A stretch of 64,000 bases of DNA, taken from NCBI GenBank assembly GCA_947471505.1, contig CANIWM010000003.1, positions 62,001 through 126,000 on the forward strand, written 5' to 3'. Every line of letters begins with the position of its first letter. The first letter of the stretch is position 1. The notes beneath the pieces were generated by a model. That model was not told the origin of the DNA. It was given only the letters and a program-made list of their open reading frames with translations, and made no database searches. Both the position numbers and the translations under genes were made by a program. The DNA is from Chthoniobacteraceae bacterium. Lineage in GTDB: Bacteria; Verrucomicrobiota; Verrucomicrobiia; Chthoniobacterales; Chthoniobacteraceae. Shown piece by piece: positions 34,455-43,211 of this stretch.

Positions 34455-35635
34455 GATGCGCTCGGCAGTCCTTGGTCGGGGTTTGCCTCGGCTTCGTAGT
34501 CCACGCCGGGGAGGCCGAAACCGAAAAGCTTCAGGAACTCGGCGCGGTAGCCGACGATGTCGCTGAGGATGCTGAGGTTGTCGGTGTTGACGACTTCCCA
34601 AAGCTTGGCGACTTCGGCCTGGATGTCGGGGGTCATTTCCCAATCGTCGATGCGGATGCGGCCTTCTTCATCGAGCTGAGGATTTACGAGGCGCTCGGCG
34701 AAGAGGCGGTAGATTTGCTCGATGGTGCCTTCGTGAGTTCCCTTTTCCTTCATCACTTTATACAGCAGCGAGATGTAGAGCGGGACGACGGGGATGGCGC
34801 TGCTGGCTTGCGTGACGAGTGCTTTGTTCACGCTCACCCAAGCGTGTCCTTCGTGGGTCGCGAGTTTGGCGGTGATACGATCGGCGGTTTCTTCGAGGTG
34901 TTCTTTGGCGCGGCCAATGGTGCCGTTGCGGTAAATGGCCCACGTCATCTCCGGCCCGATGTAGCTGTAGGCAAGCGTGGTGACGCCGGGTGCGAGCACT
35001 CCGGCGTCGGCCAGTGCGTCGATCCACATCTCCCAATCTTCGCCGCCCATGACGGCGACGGTGTCGGCGATTTCTGCTTCGGTGGCGGGGAGGATGTTCA
35101 CTTCGCCGACGGTGCCTTTTTCCGTATCCACGGTTTTATTCACGTAAGCGTCGCCGGTGGGTTTCAGGCAACTCTTGTGGACGACGCCCGTCTTTGGGTG
35201 GGTGCGGCGGGGGCTGGCGAGGGAGTAAATGACGGCGTCGATTTGCCCGAGGTCGGCTTTGATGAGGGCGATAGTTTGCGCCTTGATGTCGTCGGAAAAC
35301 GCATCGCCATTGATGCTCTTCGCATACAGTCCGGCGGCGTGCGCCTCGCGCTCAAACGCGACCGAATTGTACCAGCCAGCGGAAGCCGTGCGGTCGCCCT
35401 CGGCAGCCTTTTCAAAGAACACGCCGATGGTCGCAGCACCGCCCGCGAATGCTGGCACGATGCGGCTGGCGAGCCCGTAGCCCGTGCTGGCTCCGAGGAC
35501 GAGGACGCGCTTTGGCGCTCCGGCGATGGTGCCTTTTTGCTGAACGTAAGAGACTTGCTCGCGGATGTGGGCGGCGCATCCATCCGGGTGAGCTGTGGTG
35601 CAGATGAAGCCTCGTGTTTTTGGTTTGATGATCAT
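34451..35635 (-). CDS. fabV: Enoyl-[acyl-carrier-protein] reductase FabV
   Basis: 394 residues, the usual FabV length. MIIKPKTRGFICTTAHPDGC is the family opening, VLVLGASTGYGLASRI binds NADH, and the catalytic Tyr-x8-Lys is present in AIYRNGTIGRAKEHL. It reduces enoyl-ACP in the last step of each fatty-acid elongation cycle; FabV enzymes are less sensitive to triclosan than FabI. It heads a two-gene unit with the HAD phosphatase. Confidence 0.97.
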   Translation of the reverse strand: MIIKPKTRGFICTTAHPDGCAAHIREQVSYVQQKGTIAGAPKRVLVLGASTGYGLASRIVPAFAGGAATIGVFFEKAAEGDRTASAGWYNSVAFEREAHAAGLYAKSINGDAFSDDIKAQTIALIKADLGQIDAVIYSLASPRRTHPKTGVVHKSCLKPTGDAYVNKTVDTEKGTVGEVNILPATEAEIADTVAVMGGEDWEMWIDALADAGVLAPGVTTLAYSYIGPEMTWAIYRNGTIGRAKEHLEETADRITAKLATHEGHAWVSVNKALVTQASSAIPVVPLYISLLYKVMKEKGTHEGTIEQIYRLFAERLVNPQLDEEGRIRIDDWEMTPDIQAEVAKLWEVVNTDNLSILSDIVGYRAEFLKLFGFGLPGVDYEAEANPDQGLPSAS

Positions 35636-35658
35636 TGGTTGGTTGAGTGTTGGGTGAT

Positions 35659-35955
35659 TCAGTCAGTCAGGCGGTATCGCCAGTAGTTGGGATGGCGGCT
35701 GTGATGCTTGAAAGCGAGAATGCGGAGGTGGTCTGAAAAAGCTCGATAATAAATGGCATACGGGAAGCGAAGCATGAGGTAGTGCCTGACATCGCCCTCA
35801 ATAATCGCCCATCGCTCCGGGGCCTTCTGAATGACGCCAATCGCATAGTCCGTTGCGTCGAGAAATTGAGTTCCCAGTGTTGGGACGCGTTTTTCATAGA
35901 ACTGAGCCGCCTCAATCAGTTCTTGTTCGGCATCAGGATGGTAAATCAGACGCAT
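35659..35955 (-). CDS. RelE/ParE-type toxin
   Basis: 98 residues with the family pattern: YHPDAEQELIEAAQFYEKRVPTLG helix-loop, then RHYLMLRFPYAIYYRAFSDHLRILAFKHHSRHPNYWRYR with the basic strand end. Such toxins cut mRNA on ribosomes (RelE) or inhibit gyrase (ParE); which applies cannot be told. It overlaps the antitoxin by ten bases. Confidence 0.88.
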   Translation of the reverse strand: MRLIYHPDAEQELIEAAQFYEKRVPTLGTQFLDATDYAIGVIQKAPERWAIIEGDVRHYLMLRFPYAIYYRAFSDHLRILAFKHHSRHPNYWRYRLTD

Positions 35956-36176
35956 CCGATTGCACGCCGCGCAGCCTGCATGACCTCTTCGTGTGTGCGC
36001 CCAATCACCGCACCAGTAGAAAGCTCTTGATCCCGGTGGATCGCTTCACGGACGGCATCGCGCTCTTCGCTATCGGCTATGTCCTCATCAATGCTCTGCC
36101 AGAGCGTCTGTGCGAGTGAGACTCGCTCGGACAACGGAAGTGACATAGCTTCAGTAGTGAGTTGTTGCGTGGACAT
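35946..36176 (-). CDS. Addiction-module antitoxin (RelB/StbD-like)
   Basis: 76 residues from the ATG at 36176 (one at 36185 adds three). LPLSERVSLAQTLWQSIDED is the typical core of the short 'addiction module component' antitoxins, followed by an acidic helix. It binds and neutralises the toxin encoded just downstream and usually represses the pair's promoter. Confidence 0.85.
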   Translation of the reverse strand: MSTQQLTTEAMSLPLSERVSLAQTLWQSIDEDIADSEERDAVREAIHRDQELSTGAVIGRTHEEVMQAARRAIGCV

Positions 36177-36241
36177 GGCGAGCAAAGTAGCGGGTTAAGC
36201 AACCGTGGTCAACAGAACGCACGGCATTTTCCACTACGCCT

Positions 36242-36967
36242 CTACCGCCCCATCCCGATCCGCTCCGCGAGACGGGGAGGGAGACCGGCGTCGAGGATCT
36301 TTCGCTGTGCCGTCTCGACATCGTAGGGCACGCGGTGGAGGACGACGTCGCGCTCGGCAGGGTGGTATATCGCGTAGGCTGCGCGCCAGTCGCCGTCGCG
36401 GGGTTGGCCGACGCTGCCGACGTTGACGAAATACTTTTTCCCCATTTCGACGCCGATGCTGTCCCACCCATCGTAGCTGCGCACGCCAGTCTCGCGGACG
36501 TAGTAGCGGGGGACATGGGTGTGGCCGAAAAAGCAGAGCGGAGTGTGCTGGTAGCTGAGGCTTGCGCCAGCATCGAGCGCGTTCATGACGTAGCCCCAGT
36601 GGTTCGGCGTATCGAGGGTGGCGTGGACGATGGTGAAGTCGCGCACGTTGCGCACGAACTTCAGTCCGTTGAGCCAGTGGACGTCGTCCTCATCAAGCAT
36701 CTGTCGCGTGTGGGCGATGCCTTGCACGGCGAGGCCGCTTACGTTGTCGGGCACGTAGTCCATGCACGCGAGTTCGTCGTGGTTGCCCTTCACGACAGGG
36801 CATTCCAGCGCGCGGATGATGTCGAGGCACGCCTTCGGGTCCGCTGCATAGCCCACGATGTCGCCGAGGCAGACATAGTGGGTGCAATGGTTCGCCTCCG
36901 CGTCTGCGAGGACGGCCTGGAGTGCTTCTAAGTTTGAGTGGATGTCTCCGAATATGGCGATGCGCAT
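36242..36967 (-). CDS. Metallophosphoesterase (YfcE/PrpE-like)
   Basis: 241 residues from the ATG at 36967; the adjacent ATG at 36970 overlaps the preceding stop as TGATG, so coupling is likely either way. All metal-binding motifs are present: FGDIHSNLEAL, LGDIVGYAADP, VKGNHDELA, VHATLDTPN and FFGHTHVPR. A calcineurin-like two-metal phosphatase acting on nucleotides or phosphodiesters. The substrate is unknown. Confidence 0.9.
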   Translation of the reverse strand: MRIAIFGDIHSNLEALQAVLADAEANHCTHYVCLGDIVGYAADPKACLDIIRALECPVVKGNHDELACMDYVPDNVSGLAVQGIAHTRQMLDEDDVHWLNGLKFVRNVRDFTIVHATLDTPNHWGYVMNALDAGASLSYQHTPLCFFGHTHVPRYYVRETGVRSYDGWDSIGVEMGKKYFVNVGSVGQPRDGDWRAAYAIYHPAERDVVLHRVPYDVETAQRKILDAGLPPRLAERIGMGR

Positions 36968-36969
36968 CA

Positions 36970-37761
36970 TCAGTCCGGCAATAGCCGGTCCTCGTGTGGT
37001 ATATAGACTCTTCGCTCCGTGGGAATTTTTAATTTTCGCTCCAATCGCTGAATCTGCTTTAGCAAAGTCGGGAGCCATTCGTTTTCCCCCTCGTGGTAAA
37101 GCGCAAGCAACCGCCGGTATGCCTCCGCTTCTTGTCCCGGGATTTCAGCGAGGAGGTAAGGGCCGTTGCGCCGTACGTAGTCGAGGCGGCCCGGACGCTT
37201 GGCGGCTTCATCGTAAGCAGCGACGGCCCTCATCTTGTCGTGCAGCTTGTCTTTATAGAGCCAGCCGAGTCGGTCGTAGAGCTCCCAAGAGTCCGGATTG
37301 TTCTCGATGCCACGGAGCAGATAGTCCTCGCCGAGTTTGAAGTATCGTTGCTGGTTTCGGTAGCGTTCCACCTGCTCCGGCACGTGCGCTTTGTCCTCAA
37401 TCGCATAGACGCTCGCATTCCACGCCATGTGCCACGCGGCATTGTCCCAAAACATCACCCGGCGCGGCTGGAGCGACGTGCAGACATCAAAGAGCAGCTT
37501 CATTTTTCCCCACTGCGTAATCTGCCAAGCGACATGCGCGCGAATCCACAGAAGGTCTGCCACCGCAGCACGCAGCCCGCCGAGCACCGCGATAAATCCC
37601 GCCTGCCCCGCCTGCTGGCGGAGCGTGGAAGTGAGCTTGAACCCGCCGAAGCGCGTCGCCTTTTGCTCCGCAGAAATGCGTGTCTCCAGCGGGAGCTTCG
37701 CCACGCCCCAGAGCAGCAAAACCAAGAATCCTAGAGCGCGACCTTTCACAGCTCCCTCCAT
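36970..37761 (-). CDS. Membrane-anchored TPR-like protein
   Basis: 263 residues. One N-terminal helix (GRALGFLVLLLWGVAKL) is followed by helix pairs in TPR style (RGIENNPDSWELYDRLGWLYKDKLHDKMRAVAAYDEAAK), with conserved-looking aromatic patches (WDNAAWHMAWN). It overlaps the permease gene by 16 bases and touches the phosphoesterase start. A helper for the permease is possible, but no function is recognised. Confidence 0.7.
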   Translation of the reverse strand: MEGAVKGRALGFLVLLLWGVAKLPLETRISAEQKATRFGGFKLTSTLRQQAGQAGFIAVLGGLRAAVADLLWIRAHVAWQITQWGKMKLLFDVCTSLQPRRVMFWDNAAWHMAWNASVYAIEDKAHVPEQVERYRNQQRYFKLGEDYLLRGIENNPDSWELYDRLGWLYKDKLHDKMRAVAAYDEAAKRPGRLDYVRRNGPYLLAEIPGQEAEAYRRLLALYHEGENEWLPTLLKQIQRLERKLKIPTERRVYIPHEDRLLPD

Positions 37762-38804
37762 GCGAAGAACAAATATCCCACGAAGATATACACCGCCAGA
37801 TACCCCACGCCGAGCCCCGCCGTTTGCAGGAACATTTGGTTCGTCACCACCGAGCCTGCGGCGATGTCATCCACGACGTTAAAAATCTGCATGTCCGGGC
37901 AAAACACCGTCACCGCCAGCAGGAATAGCTTCAAGTATCCCGGCAAGTCTCCGCCGATCCCCGCCTGGCCCTGCCACACATCCCGCGCCACCGGCACGAG
38001 GAAGCCGATGAGCACCACCATGAACGCCACAACCACCGTAAAAAGCCACGACGTGGAGAACGCAGAAACCATGAGCGTCAGCCCCGCGATCACCACCGCT
38101 CGGAGCAGGATCACCGCGATGCCGCCAAACAACGTCGGCGTAAAAGTCGCCGCCTTCAGTCGCGACACCTCCAGCTCCCGTTGCTGCCCCATCCTATGCG
38201 CAGTGCCGGGCTCTGCCCTGCCCGCAGCCTCGGCCTGTGCGATTTCCTCGGCGGGATACTCTGCCTCGATGCGCCCCAGCTCCCGCGCCTGCCACACCCC
38301 GAGAATGGCGGAAAAGAACGTCGTCATGAGTACCACCGCGATCGTCAGCATCGCCGCCACCCCGCACAGCTTCCCAAGCAAGTATTCAAAGCGGGCCACC
38401 GGCTTCGCGAGGATCGTGTAGAGCGTCCGGTCCTCCATGTCCTTTGGCAGCAGCATCGCCGTCGCCAGCACCGCGAGGAACATACTAAAAACCGACATCG
38501 CTCCCAGCGAAACATCCATCAGCGTCTGCAACTGTCCTTGAAAGGACATGCTCACCAAAAAGAGCGACATCCCAATGAGGATGAGCGCAAAGACGATCAT
38601 AAAATAAAACACCTTCTGCCTCACCAGATCGCGCAACGTATTCCCCGCAATCGCCCCGGTACGCCGGAACGAAAACAGTTTGTGCGCCGAAGCGGCAGAA
38701 GCATCACGAGGACTCGGTAAGGAAGCTGTCACGCTTTCAAATTGCACCGGACGTGCTGCATTTTGCAACTGAATGGATTGTTCATTTTCCCTGTCACGCC
38801 ACAC
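37746..38804 (-). CDS. ABC-2 type transporter permease
   Basis: 352 residues from a GTG that overlaps the halogenase stop by 11 bases; a GTG at 38747 would drop 19 poorly conserved residues. About six membrane helices are visible (VFYFMIVFALILIGMSLFLV; MSVFSMFLAVLATAMLL; LCGVAAMLTIAVVLMTTFFSAI; IAVILLRAVVIAGLTLMVSAF; LFTVVVAFMVVLIGFLV; a C-terminal one), with the MEDRTLYTILAKPV loop typical of ABC-2 permeases. A large periplasmic loop lies between helices 3 and 4. No ATPase gene is adjacent. Confidence 0.82.
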   Translation of the reverse strand: MWRDRENEQSIQLQNAARPVQFESVTASLPSPRDASAASAHKLFSFRRTGAIAGNTLRDLVRQKVFYFMIVFALILIGMSLFLVSMSFQGQLQTLMDVSLGAMSVFSMFLAVLATAMLLPKDMEDRTLYTILAKPVARFEYLLGKLCGVAAMLTIAVVLMTTFFSAILGVWQARELGRIEAEYPAEEIAQAEAAGRAEPGTAHRMGQQRELEVSRLKAATFTPTLFGGIAVILLRAVVIAGLTLMVSAFSTSWLFTVVVAFMVVLIGFLVPVARDVWQGQAGIGGDLPGYLKLFLLAVTVFCPDMQIFNVVDDIAAGSVVTNQMFLQTAGLGVGYLAVYIFVGYLFFAWREL

Positions 38805-40296
38805 CGTCCGCGTGCCATGTCCAGCCGGGATGCCGCACGAAGGCGAGACTCTCTTTCACATCCAGCGCGTTTTGCGCGACGGCGTTAAACTCCGCGCGGT
38901 GGCGCTCCCAGATGACGCGCTCCAAGTCTGTCGGCGTGTATCTCGCACGGTAAGGCGCGCGGTTGCCGACGAGCATCACGAGGTAGCCCTCCACGCCGAA
39001 GTCGTTCCGCGAATCGGGCAGTCGGTAGCGGCAAAACCCCGTCGGCCCGTTCTCCTCGTAAAACTCCAGCAGCGCCCCGATCCCACTCACATCCGTATCA
39101 TTTACGCAGTGCCTCCAAAACGGCGTATCCAGCGCCGTGTTGAGCTTGTAGTGCAGCGCGAGGAAGTCCCGGATGTCGAGCCAGCCGCGCTCGGTCAGGT
39201 CATTAAAAAGATTGCGCCACTGCGGCGTGGGGTTGAGCCGACTGCGCATCAGCATTTCCAAAAGCATCTGCACATTTCCGCACACGATCATCAGCGCCGT
39301 CGCTTCCAGCGGCTCCACGAACCCGCCCGCATTTCCGATCGCGACGACATTGTGAACCCACTGCCGTTTATAGCAGCCGGAACGGAACTTCACCACACGC
39401 GGCGAACTCGGTGCCTTTGGATTCTTCCGCAGAAACTCCGCAGCCGCATCGTCGTCCGAGATCGCCTGTGAGGAATACACATATCCGCGGTTGATGTGGT
39501 GTTCGTGCTCGATCTGCCATGCCCACCCCGAGTCCATCGTCTCCGCGGTCGTGTAGGGCAGGATGGGCTCGTCCGTCCGCTCCCAGCCGCCGACCACGGC
39601 ACGGTCGCAAAAGAGCGAACGGTCGAAACTCACGAACGGCTCCGCCAATTCCCGCCCAAGCAATTCGCTGCGGAAGCCGCTGCAATCCACAAAGAAATCC
39701 GCTTCCAGACGCCGCCCGTCTTCGAGCTGCACTGCCGCGATGTCGCCGCCTTCGGCCAGTCGCTCCGAGCCCGTCACTTTCCCATCGATAATCTCCACGC
39801 CGTTCTCGCGAGCGACGATTTCGAGGACCTCCACGAACTTTTTGTTTTCAATATGAAACGCGTGCCAGCCCTGAATATCCGGGCACCCGTTTGGCTGTTT
39901 TGGGAACGCCTTCCCGTGCCACATCAGCGCGCTCGGCACGCTGGCGCAGCGGAACTCCTCATCGCAAAAATACCCATTGGGCATCGAGAGGTCCGTCCAG
40001 TGCTTATCCATCTGCAGGTTAAACGTGTAGTCAAACCGCCCGCGCGGCCCCCATAGGAACCGGATGCCCAATTTCCAGGTCGGCTCCGCCAGCGCATAAA
40101 ACCGAGCGCGGCTAATCCCGAGATAGTCGAAAATATGGACCGGAAAATTCGGCGTCGTCCCCTCGCCAACCCCGATCACGCCAAGTTCCGGACTCCGCAC
40201 GATCCGTATATTGAGCGTAGGAATTTTGCGTTTTAGCGTAATGGCGGTAATAAGACCGGCACTGCCTGCACCGAGGACGAGGATGGTTTTTATCAT
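38794..40296 (-). CDS. Flavin-dependent tryptophan-halogenase-family protein
   Basis: 500 residues from the ATG at 40296. FAD motif GAGSAG at 9-14 and GVGEGTTPNF follow the tryptophan halogenase pattern. The catalytic Lys is present (EPTWKLGIRF, Lys75) and GGFVEPLEATALMI keeps the glutamate region. The usual WxWxIP motif reads WAWQIE (Trp258, Trp260, Glu263), so the Pro is replaced. These enzymes make HOCl from FADH2, O2 and chloride to halogenate an aromatic substrate. No NRPS, PKS or flavin-reductase gene is nearby; only the overlapping permease gene follows. Confidence 0.85.
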   Translation of the reverse strand: MIKTILVLGAGSAGLITAITLKRKIPTLNIRIVRSPELGVIGVGEGTTPNFPVHIFDYLGISRARFYALAEPTWKLGIRFLWGPRGRFDYTFNLQMDKHWTDLSMPNGYFCDEEFRCASVPSALMWHGKAFPKQPNGCPDIQGWHAFHIENKKFVEVLEIVARENGVEIIDGKVTGSERLAEGGDIAAVQLEDGRRLEADFFVDCSGFRSELLGRELAEPFVSFDRSLFCDRAVVGGWERTDEPILPYTTAETMDSGWAWQIEHEHHINRGYVYSSQAISDDDAAAEFLRKNPKAPSSPRVVKFRSGCYKRQWVHNVVAIGNAGGFVEPLEATALMIVCGNVQMLLEMLMRSRLNPTPQWRNLFNDLTERGWLDIRDFLALHYKLNTALDTPFWRHCVNDTDVSGIGALLEFYEENGPTGFCRYRLPDSRNDFGVEGYLVMLVGNRAPYRARYTPTDLERVIWERHRAEFNAVAQNALDVKESLAFVRHPGWTWHADGVA

Positions 40297-40537
40297 GAGA
40301 CGATCCGCATTTAATACGGCGCCGTGCAGCATTCAATCGTTCGCCTAAAATAAAGCAGCACAGTTGCGCTACAACTGGTCAGCCTTGGTCGCCCCGCATA
40401 CCCACATCGGCAGCACTCTGGATTCGGATTTCGCAATCGCGCTGATTTTACGAAGATACAGCGCTCCAGAACTCGGGTCTGGATACCGTTCCGATCGGCG
40501 GCGACGGCGCTTGGATCCTCAATCTCGGCGTTCGGGT

Positions 40538-42058
40538 TTAGTAGGCGTTCTCGCGCTTGAAGAAGGTGAGGAACATGATTTGGAAGTCCAGCATGACGCT
40601 CCAGTTTTCCATGTACCACAGATCGCAGTTGATGCGTTCGCCAAGGTCCGTGTCGCCGCGCCAGCCTTTTACTTGGGCCCAACCGGTCATTCCTGGTTTA
40701 GCGTTGTGTCGGGCTTGGTAGTGAGGGATTTCGTGTTTGAAGTTTTTGATGAGTTCGGGGCGCTCGGGGCGGGGGCCGACGAGGCTCATTTCACCTTTGA
40801 GGACGTTCCAGAATTGAGGGAGTTCATCAATGTTCCACTTGCGCATGAAGGCTCCGATGCGGAGGCGGCGGGTATCGTTTTTTACACACCATTGCGCGCC
40901 CGTTCCTTTCTCGGCGTCGATTTTCATGGAGCGAATTTTGATGATGTCGAATACCATGCCGTTGAGCCCGCAGCGGCGCTGACCGTAGAATACGGGGCCG
41001 GGCGACTCTAGCCAGACGATGAAGGCAAAGAGGGCGATGAGCGGCGCGAAGAGGATGATCCCGACGAGGGCTCCAATGATATCAATGGCGCGTTTGATGG
41101 CGATATTTGAGAACCGGTCGAGGGGCAACCGGGAGACACCCAAGATTGGGATTCCGCTCACGGTCTCCAGGTGGAGGCCGGAGACGATGATTTGGAAATA
41201 GGAAGGGATGAGTTTGAACTGGACCATCTCGCGCTCGCAGAGGTTCGCGAGGGAGACGACGTCTTCTTTTACACTCGTCACGTCGGTGAGGACGACGATG
41301 TCCGCGCCGTGGTGCTCGATGGCGTGCTCGATGTGTTGGTAGTCGCCGAGGATGCGAATCTGCGAGGGTGGCCTTTTGTTGAAGCGAGAGGAGCGCATCG
41401 GGGCGACGCAGCCAATGACTTCGTAGGCGCTGCCGGAGTCTCCCGAGAAGGTCTGGGTGAGGCGCTCGGATTCTTCGTTCCAGCCGACGAACAGAATGCG
41501 CTGGCGGAGATTCGAGACTGCGGAGGAACGCTGAAGGAAGAAGTGAAATGCGAAGCGCCAGAGCAGTAACGAGGAGATAGAGACGACGGCCGCGATGCCG
41601 ACGTAGAGCCGGGAAATCGGAGGCATGAAGCGGAAGACGAGGGTGATGAGGAGGAATCCAGCCGTCCAGATCATGACGCTTTTTACGACCTGCCAAGATA
41701 CGAACCTAAAGCGCAGGAGTGTGCCCCTTTGGTAGAGGCCGAACCACGCGAGCACAAAGATTTGCAGCAACGCGCCGAATACGATGTAGCCCGTGTAGTC
41801 TCGCAGGGTCATGATATCGGGCACGCCGATTTCCTGAATCGGAGATTGAAATCGGATCCAGAACGAGATCAGCAGCGAATAGAGAACGACCGCCGCGTCG
41901 CAGAGGAGGCTGGTCAACACGATGCGGTCGGGGAGCGAGCGGTCGCGCTTCGTCTTTGGCTGGGTAAAGGGCAGAATAAACGCAGCCTCGGGTGTGAGCA
42001 CGGTGGCGTTGCCGTCGGGAATCTGCTGCTGTTGAGCGCTATCGGAGTTTTGGATCAT
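40538..42058 (-). CDS. Polyprenyl-phosphate sugar phosphotransferase (WcaJ-like)
   Basis: 506 residues. Four N-terminal helices, a central CoA-binding-like Rossmann domain (LFVGWNEESERLTQTF ... VVLTDVTSVKEDV) and a membrane segment (IIGALVGIILFAPLIALFAFIVWL) precede the catalytic domain: GPVFYGQRRCGLNG, IIKIRSMKIDAE, RKWNIDELPQFWNVLKGEMSLVGPRPE and the basic C-terminus. It loads the first sugar phosphate onto undecaprenyl phosphate to begin exopolysaccharide. Start ATG at 42058. No other glycan genes are adjacent. Confidence 0.93.
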   Translation of the reverse strand: MIQNSDSAQQQQIPDGNATVLTPEAAFILPFTQPKTKRDRSLPDRIVLTSLLCDAAVVLYSLLISFWIRFQSPIQEIGVPDIMTLRDYTGYIVFGALLQIFVLAWFGLYQRGTLLRFRFVSWQVVKSVMIWTAGFLLITLVFRFMPPISRLYVGIAAVVSISSLLLWRFAFHFFLQRSSAVSNLRQRILFVGWNEESERLTQTFSGDSGSAYEVIGCVAPMRSSRFNKRPPSQIRILGDYQHIEHAIEHHGADIVVLTDVTSVKEDVVSLANLCEREMVQFKLIPSYFQIIVSGLHLETVSGIPILGVSRLPLDRFSNIAIKRAIDIIGALVGIILFAPLIALFAFIVWLESPGPVFYGQRRCGLNGMVFDIIKIRSMKIDAEKGTGAQWCVKNDTRRLRIGAFMRKWNIDELPQFWNVLKGEMSLVGPRPERPELIKNFKHEIPHYQARHNAKPGMTGWAQVKGWRGDTDLGERINCDLWYMENWSVMLDFQIMFLTFFKRENAY

Positions 42059-42074
42059 CTGCTAAGACGTGAAA

Positions 42075-42080
42075 ATTATA
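42075..42080 (-). promoter_or_regulatory. Possible -10 element for the sugar transferase
   Basis: A perfect TATAAT on the minus strand lies 16 bases ahead of the start codon, in an AT-rich patch. No good -35 element is seen at the right distance, so this may be chance. The rest of the gap up to 42584 shows nothing else recognisable on either strand. Confidence 0.3.
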
Positions 42081-42584
42081 ATAACTATGAGGATACTGGG
42101 ATTACAGAGTTCCGAAGTAAAGCGGCGATATGTCCTGCACGTCAAGAATTGTCCTCAAGATTATTTGACCATTCGCTGGACGGATTCCGGCGGAAAAATC
42201 AGGATTGGATGCAGTGCAACGCGGTATTCGGTTCATTTGTGTCTGTCCCTAAGCAAACGGAGAACCAGACGCGGACGATTGGTATAGATTTTTTCCTGGA
42301 GGTCGGAACAGATCGGGTTGAGCGGTTGTGAGTATTTCTCTTGGTCGGGCTCTAAAGAAAATCCGGAAATCGACTGGGGAAGCGCGCCTTCGATACTCGC
42401 GTGACCCGTTATCGTGGCCGACGCAGCGGCGCGATGTGTTCGGCGTCAAATGCCCGCTGGGACGCAACTGTTGGCGGTGTGAACGCCCCCGTTAATTCAG
42501 TGGAACGTGCCGTAAACGAATATTTTTTCCAAAAACTCCTTGCGTCCCGTTGACTGGTAATCCTAAAGTCTGCGCCTCGTTAAT

Positions 42585-42660
42585 GCGGGCGTAGCTCAGT
42601 TGGTAGAGCACTTCCTTGCCAAGGAAGATGTCGAGAGTTCGAATCTCTTCGCCCGCTCCA
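42585..42660 (+). tRNA. tRNA-Gly (GCC anticodon)
   Basis: A full cloverleaf with encoded CCA. The acceptor stem GCGGGCG pairs with CGCCCGC, then T and CCA. The D arm is GCTCAGTTGGTAGAGC, the anticodon stem CTTCC/GGAAG with loop TTGCCAA (anticodon GCC at 42618-42620), and the T arm GAGAGTTCGAATCTC. The variable loop is short. Confidence 0.97.
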
Positions 42661-42810
42661 ACTTCCAGTCGGAAGTTGGAGCTTTTAAAAAAATACGTGC
42701 GGCTTTGCTGCGATGGCGTAATGCGCTCCCTTCCTCTTAATTTCGGAGCTTGTGAAAAATTTCACAAAGAGGACTTGCCTTGTTTTCTAGCGTCCGGTCT
42801 ATTCCAGAGA

Positions 42811-43206
42811 GTGTATAAAACCGCACTCATATTTGCGCTATCGGCTGCTGCTTTTGCGTCCACATTTTCGGGCTGCGAAAAGCGGATCGCTCCTGCGAAT
42901 ATCGAGACGGTGAAGCGGATGCAGGCGGCGGCGGAGAAGAACCAGCGGGGGCTGACGCCGAAAGAAGTGGAGAGCGTGCTCGGGCAGCCGGTGAGGGTGG
43001 AAAAGTTCACGCTCACTCGGCCTGCGGTAAAGGAATTTGAAGGCGAACGGATGATCTATGTGCAGGACGGCAAGGAGCTCGTCTTGCACTTTGTAGAAGG
43101 GAAAATGTCGGGCGACATCCCGCAATTCGGAGCGGCGGTGCCGCAAAACGCAGACGAAGCAAAAGCTCCAAACACCGGGGCGAAACTACCGGAAAAGAAA
43201 CTCTGA
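42811..43206 (+). CDS. Small lipoprotein ahead of the complex I operon
   Basis: 131 residues from the GTG at 42811, chosen because YKTALIFALSAAAFASTFSGC forms a lipoprotein signal (Cys22). The frame is open upstream into the tRNA gene (to 42616), and those residues are rejected. A helical segment with LTPKEVESVLGQPVRVEKF resembles the small outer-membrane assembly protein (SmpA/BamE-type) motif, where a helix precedes a beta hairpin. It ends six bases before nuoEF. Confidence 0.6.
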   Translation: MYKTALIFALSAAAFASTFSGCEKRIAPANIETVKRMQAAAEKNQRGLTPKEVESVLGQPVRVEKFTLTRPAVKEFEGERMIYVQDGKELVLHFVEGKMSGDIPQFGAAVPQNADEAKAPNTGAKLPEKKL

Positions 43207-43211
43207 CTTTT

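Noticed and set aside
34472-35686. 404-codon plus-strand open frame
   Set aside because: Antisense to fabV, whose catalytic Tyr-x8-Lys and cofactor loop are intact; the antisense product has no recognisable motif.
42059-42584. A gene in the gap between the sugar transferase and tRNA-Gly
   Set aside because: Frames are short or antisense extensions, without motifs or a likely start; I see no gene here.
42616-42810. N-terminal extension of the small lipoprotein into the tRNA gene
   Set aside because: The frame begins inside tRNA-Gly and encodes no plausible signal; the GTG at 42811 gives a clean lipoprotein signal.
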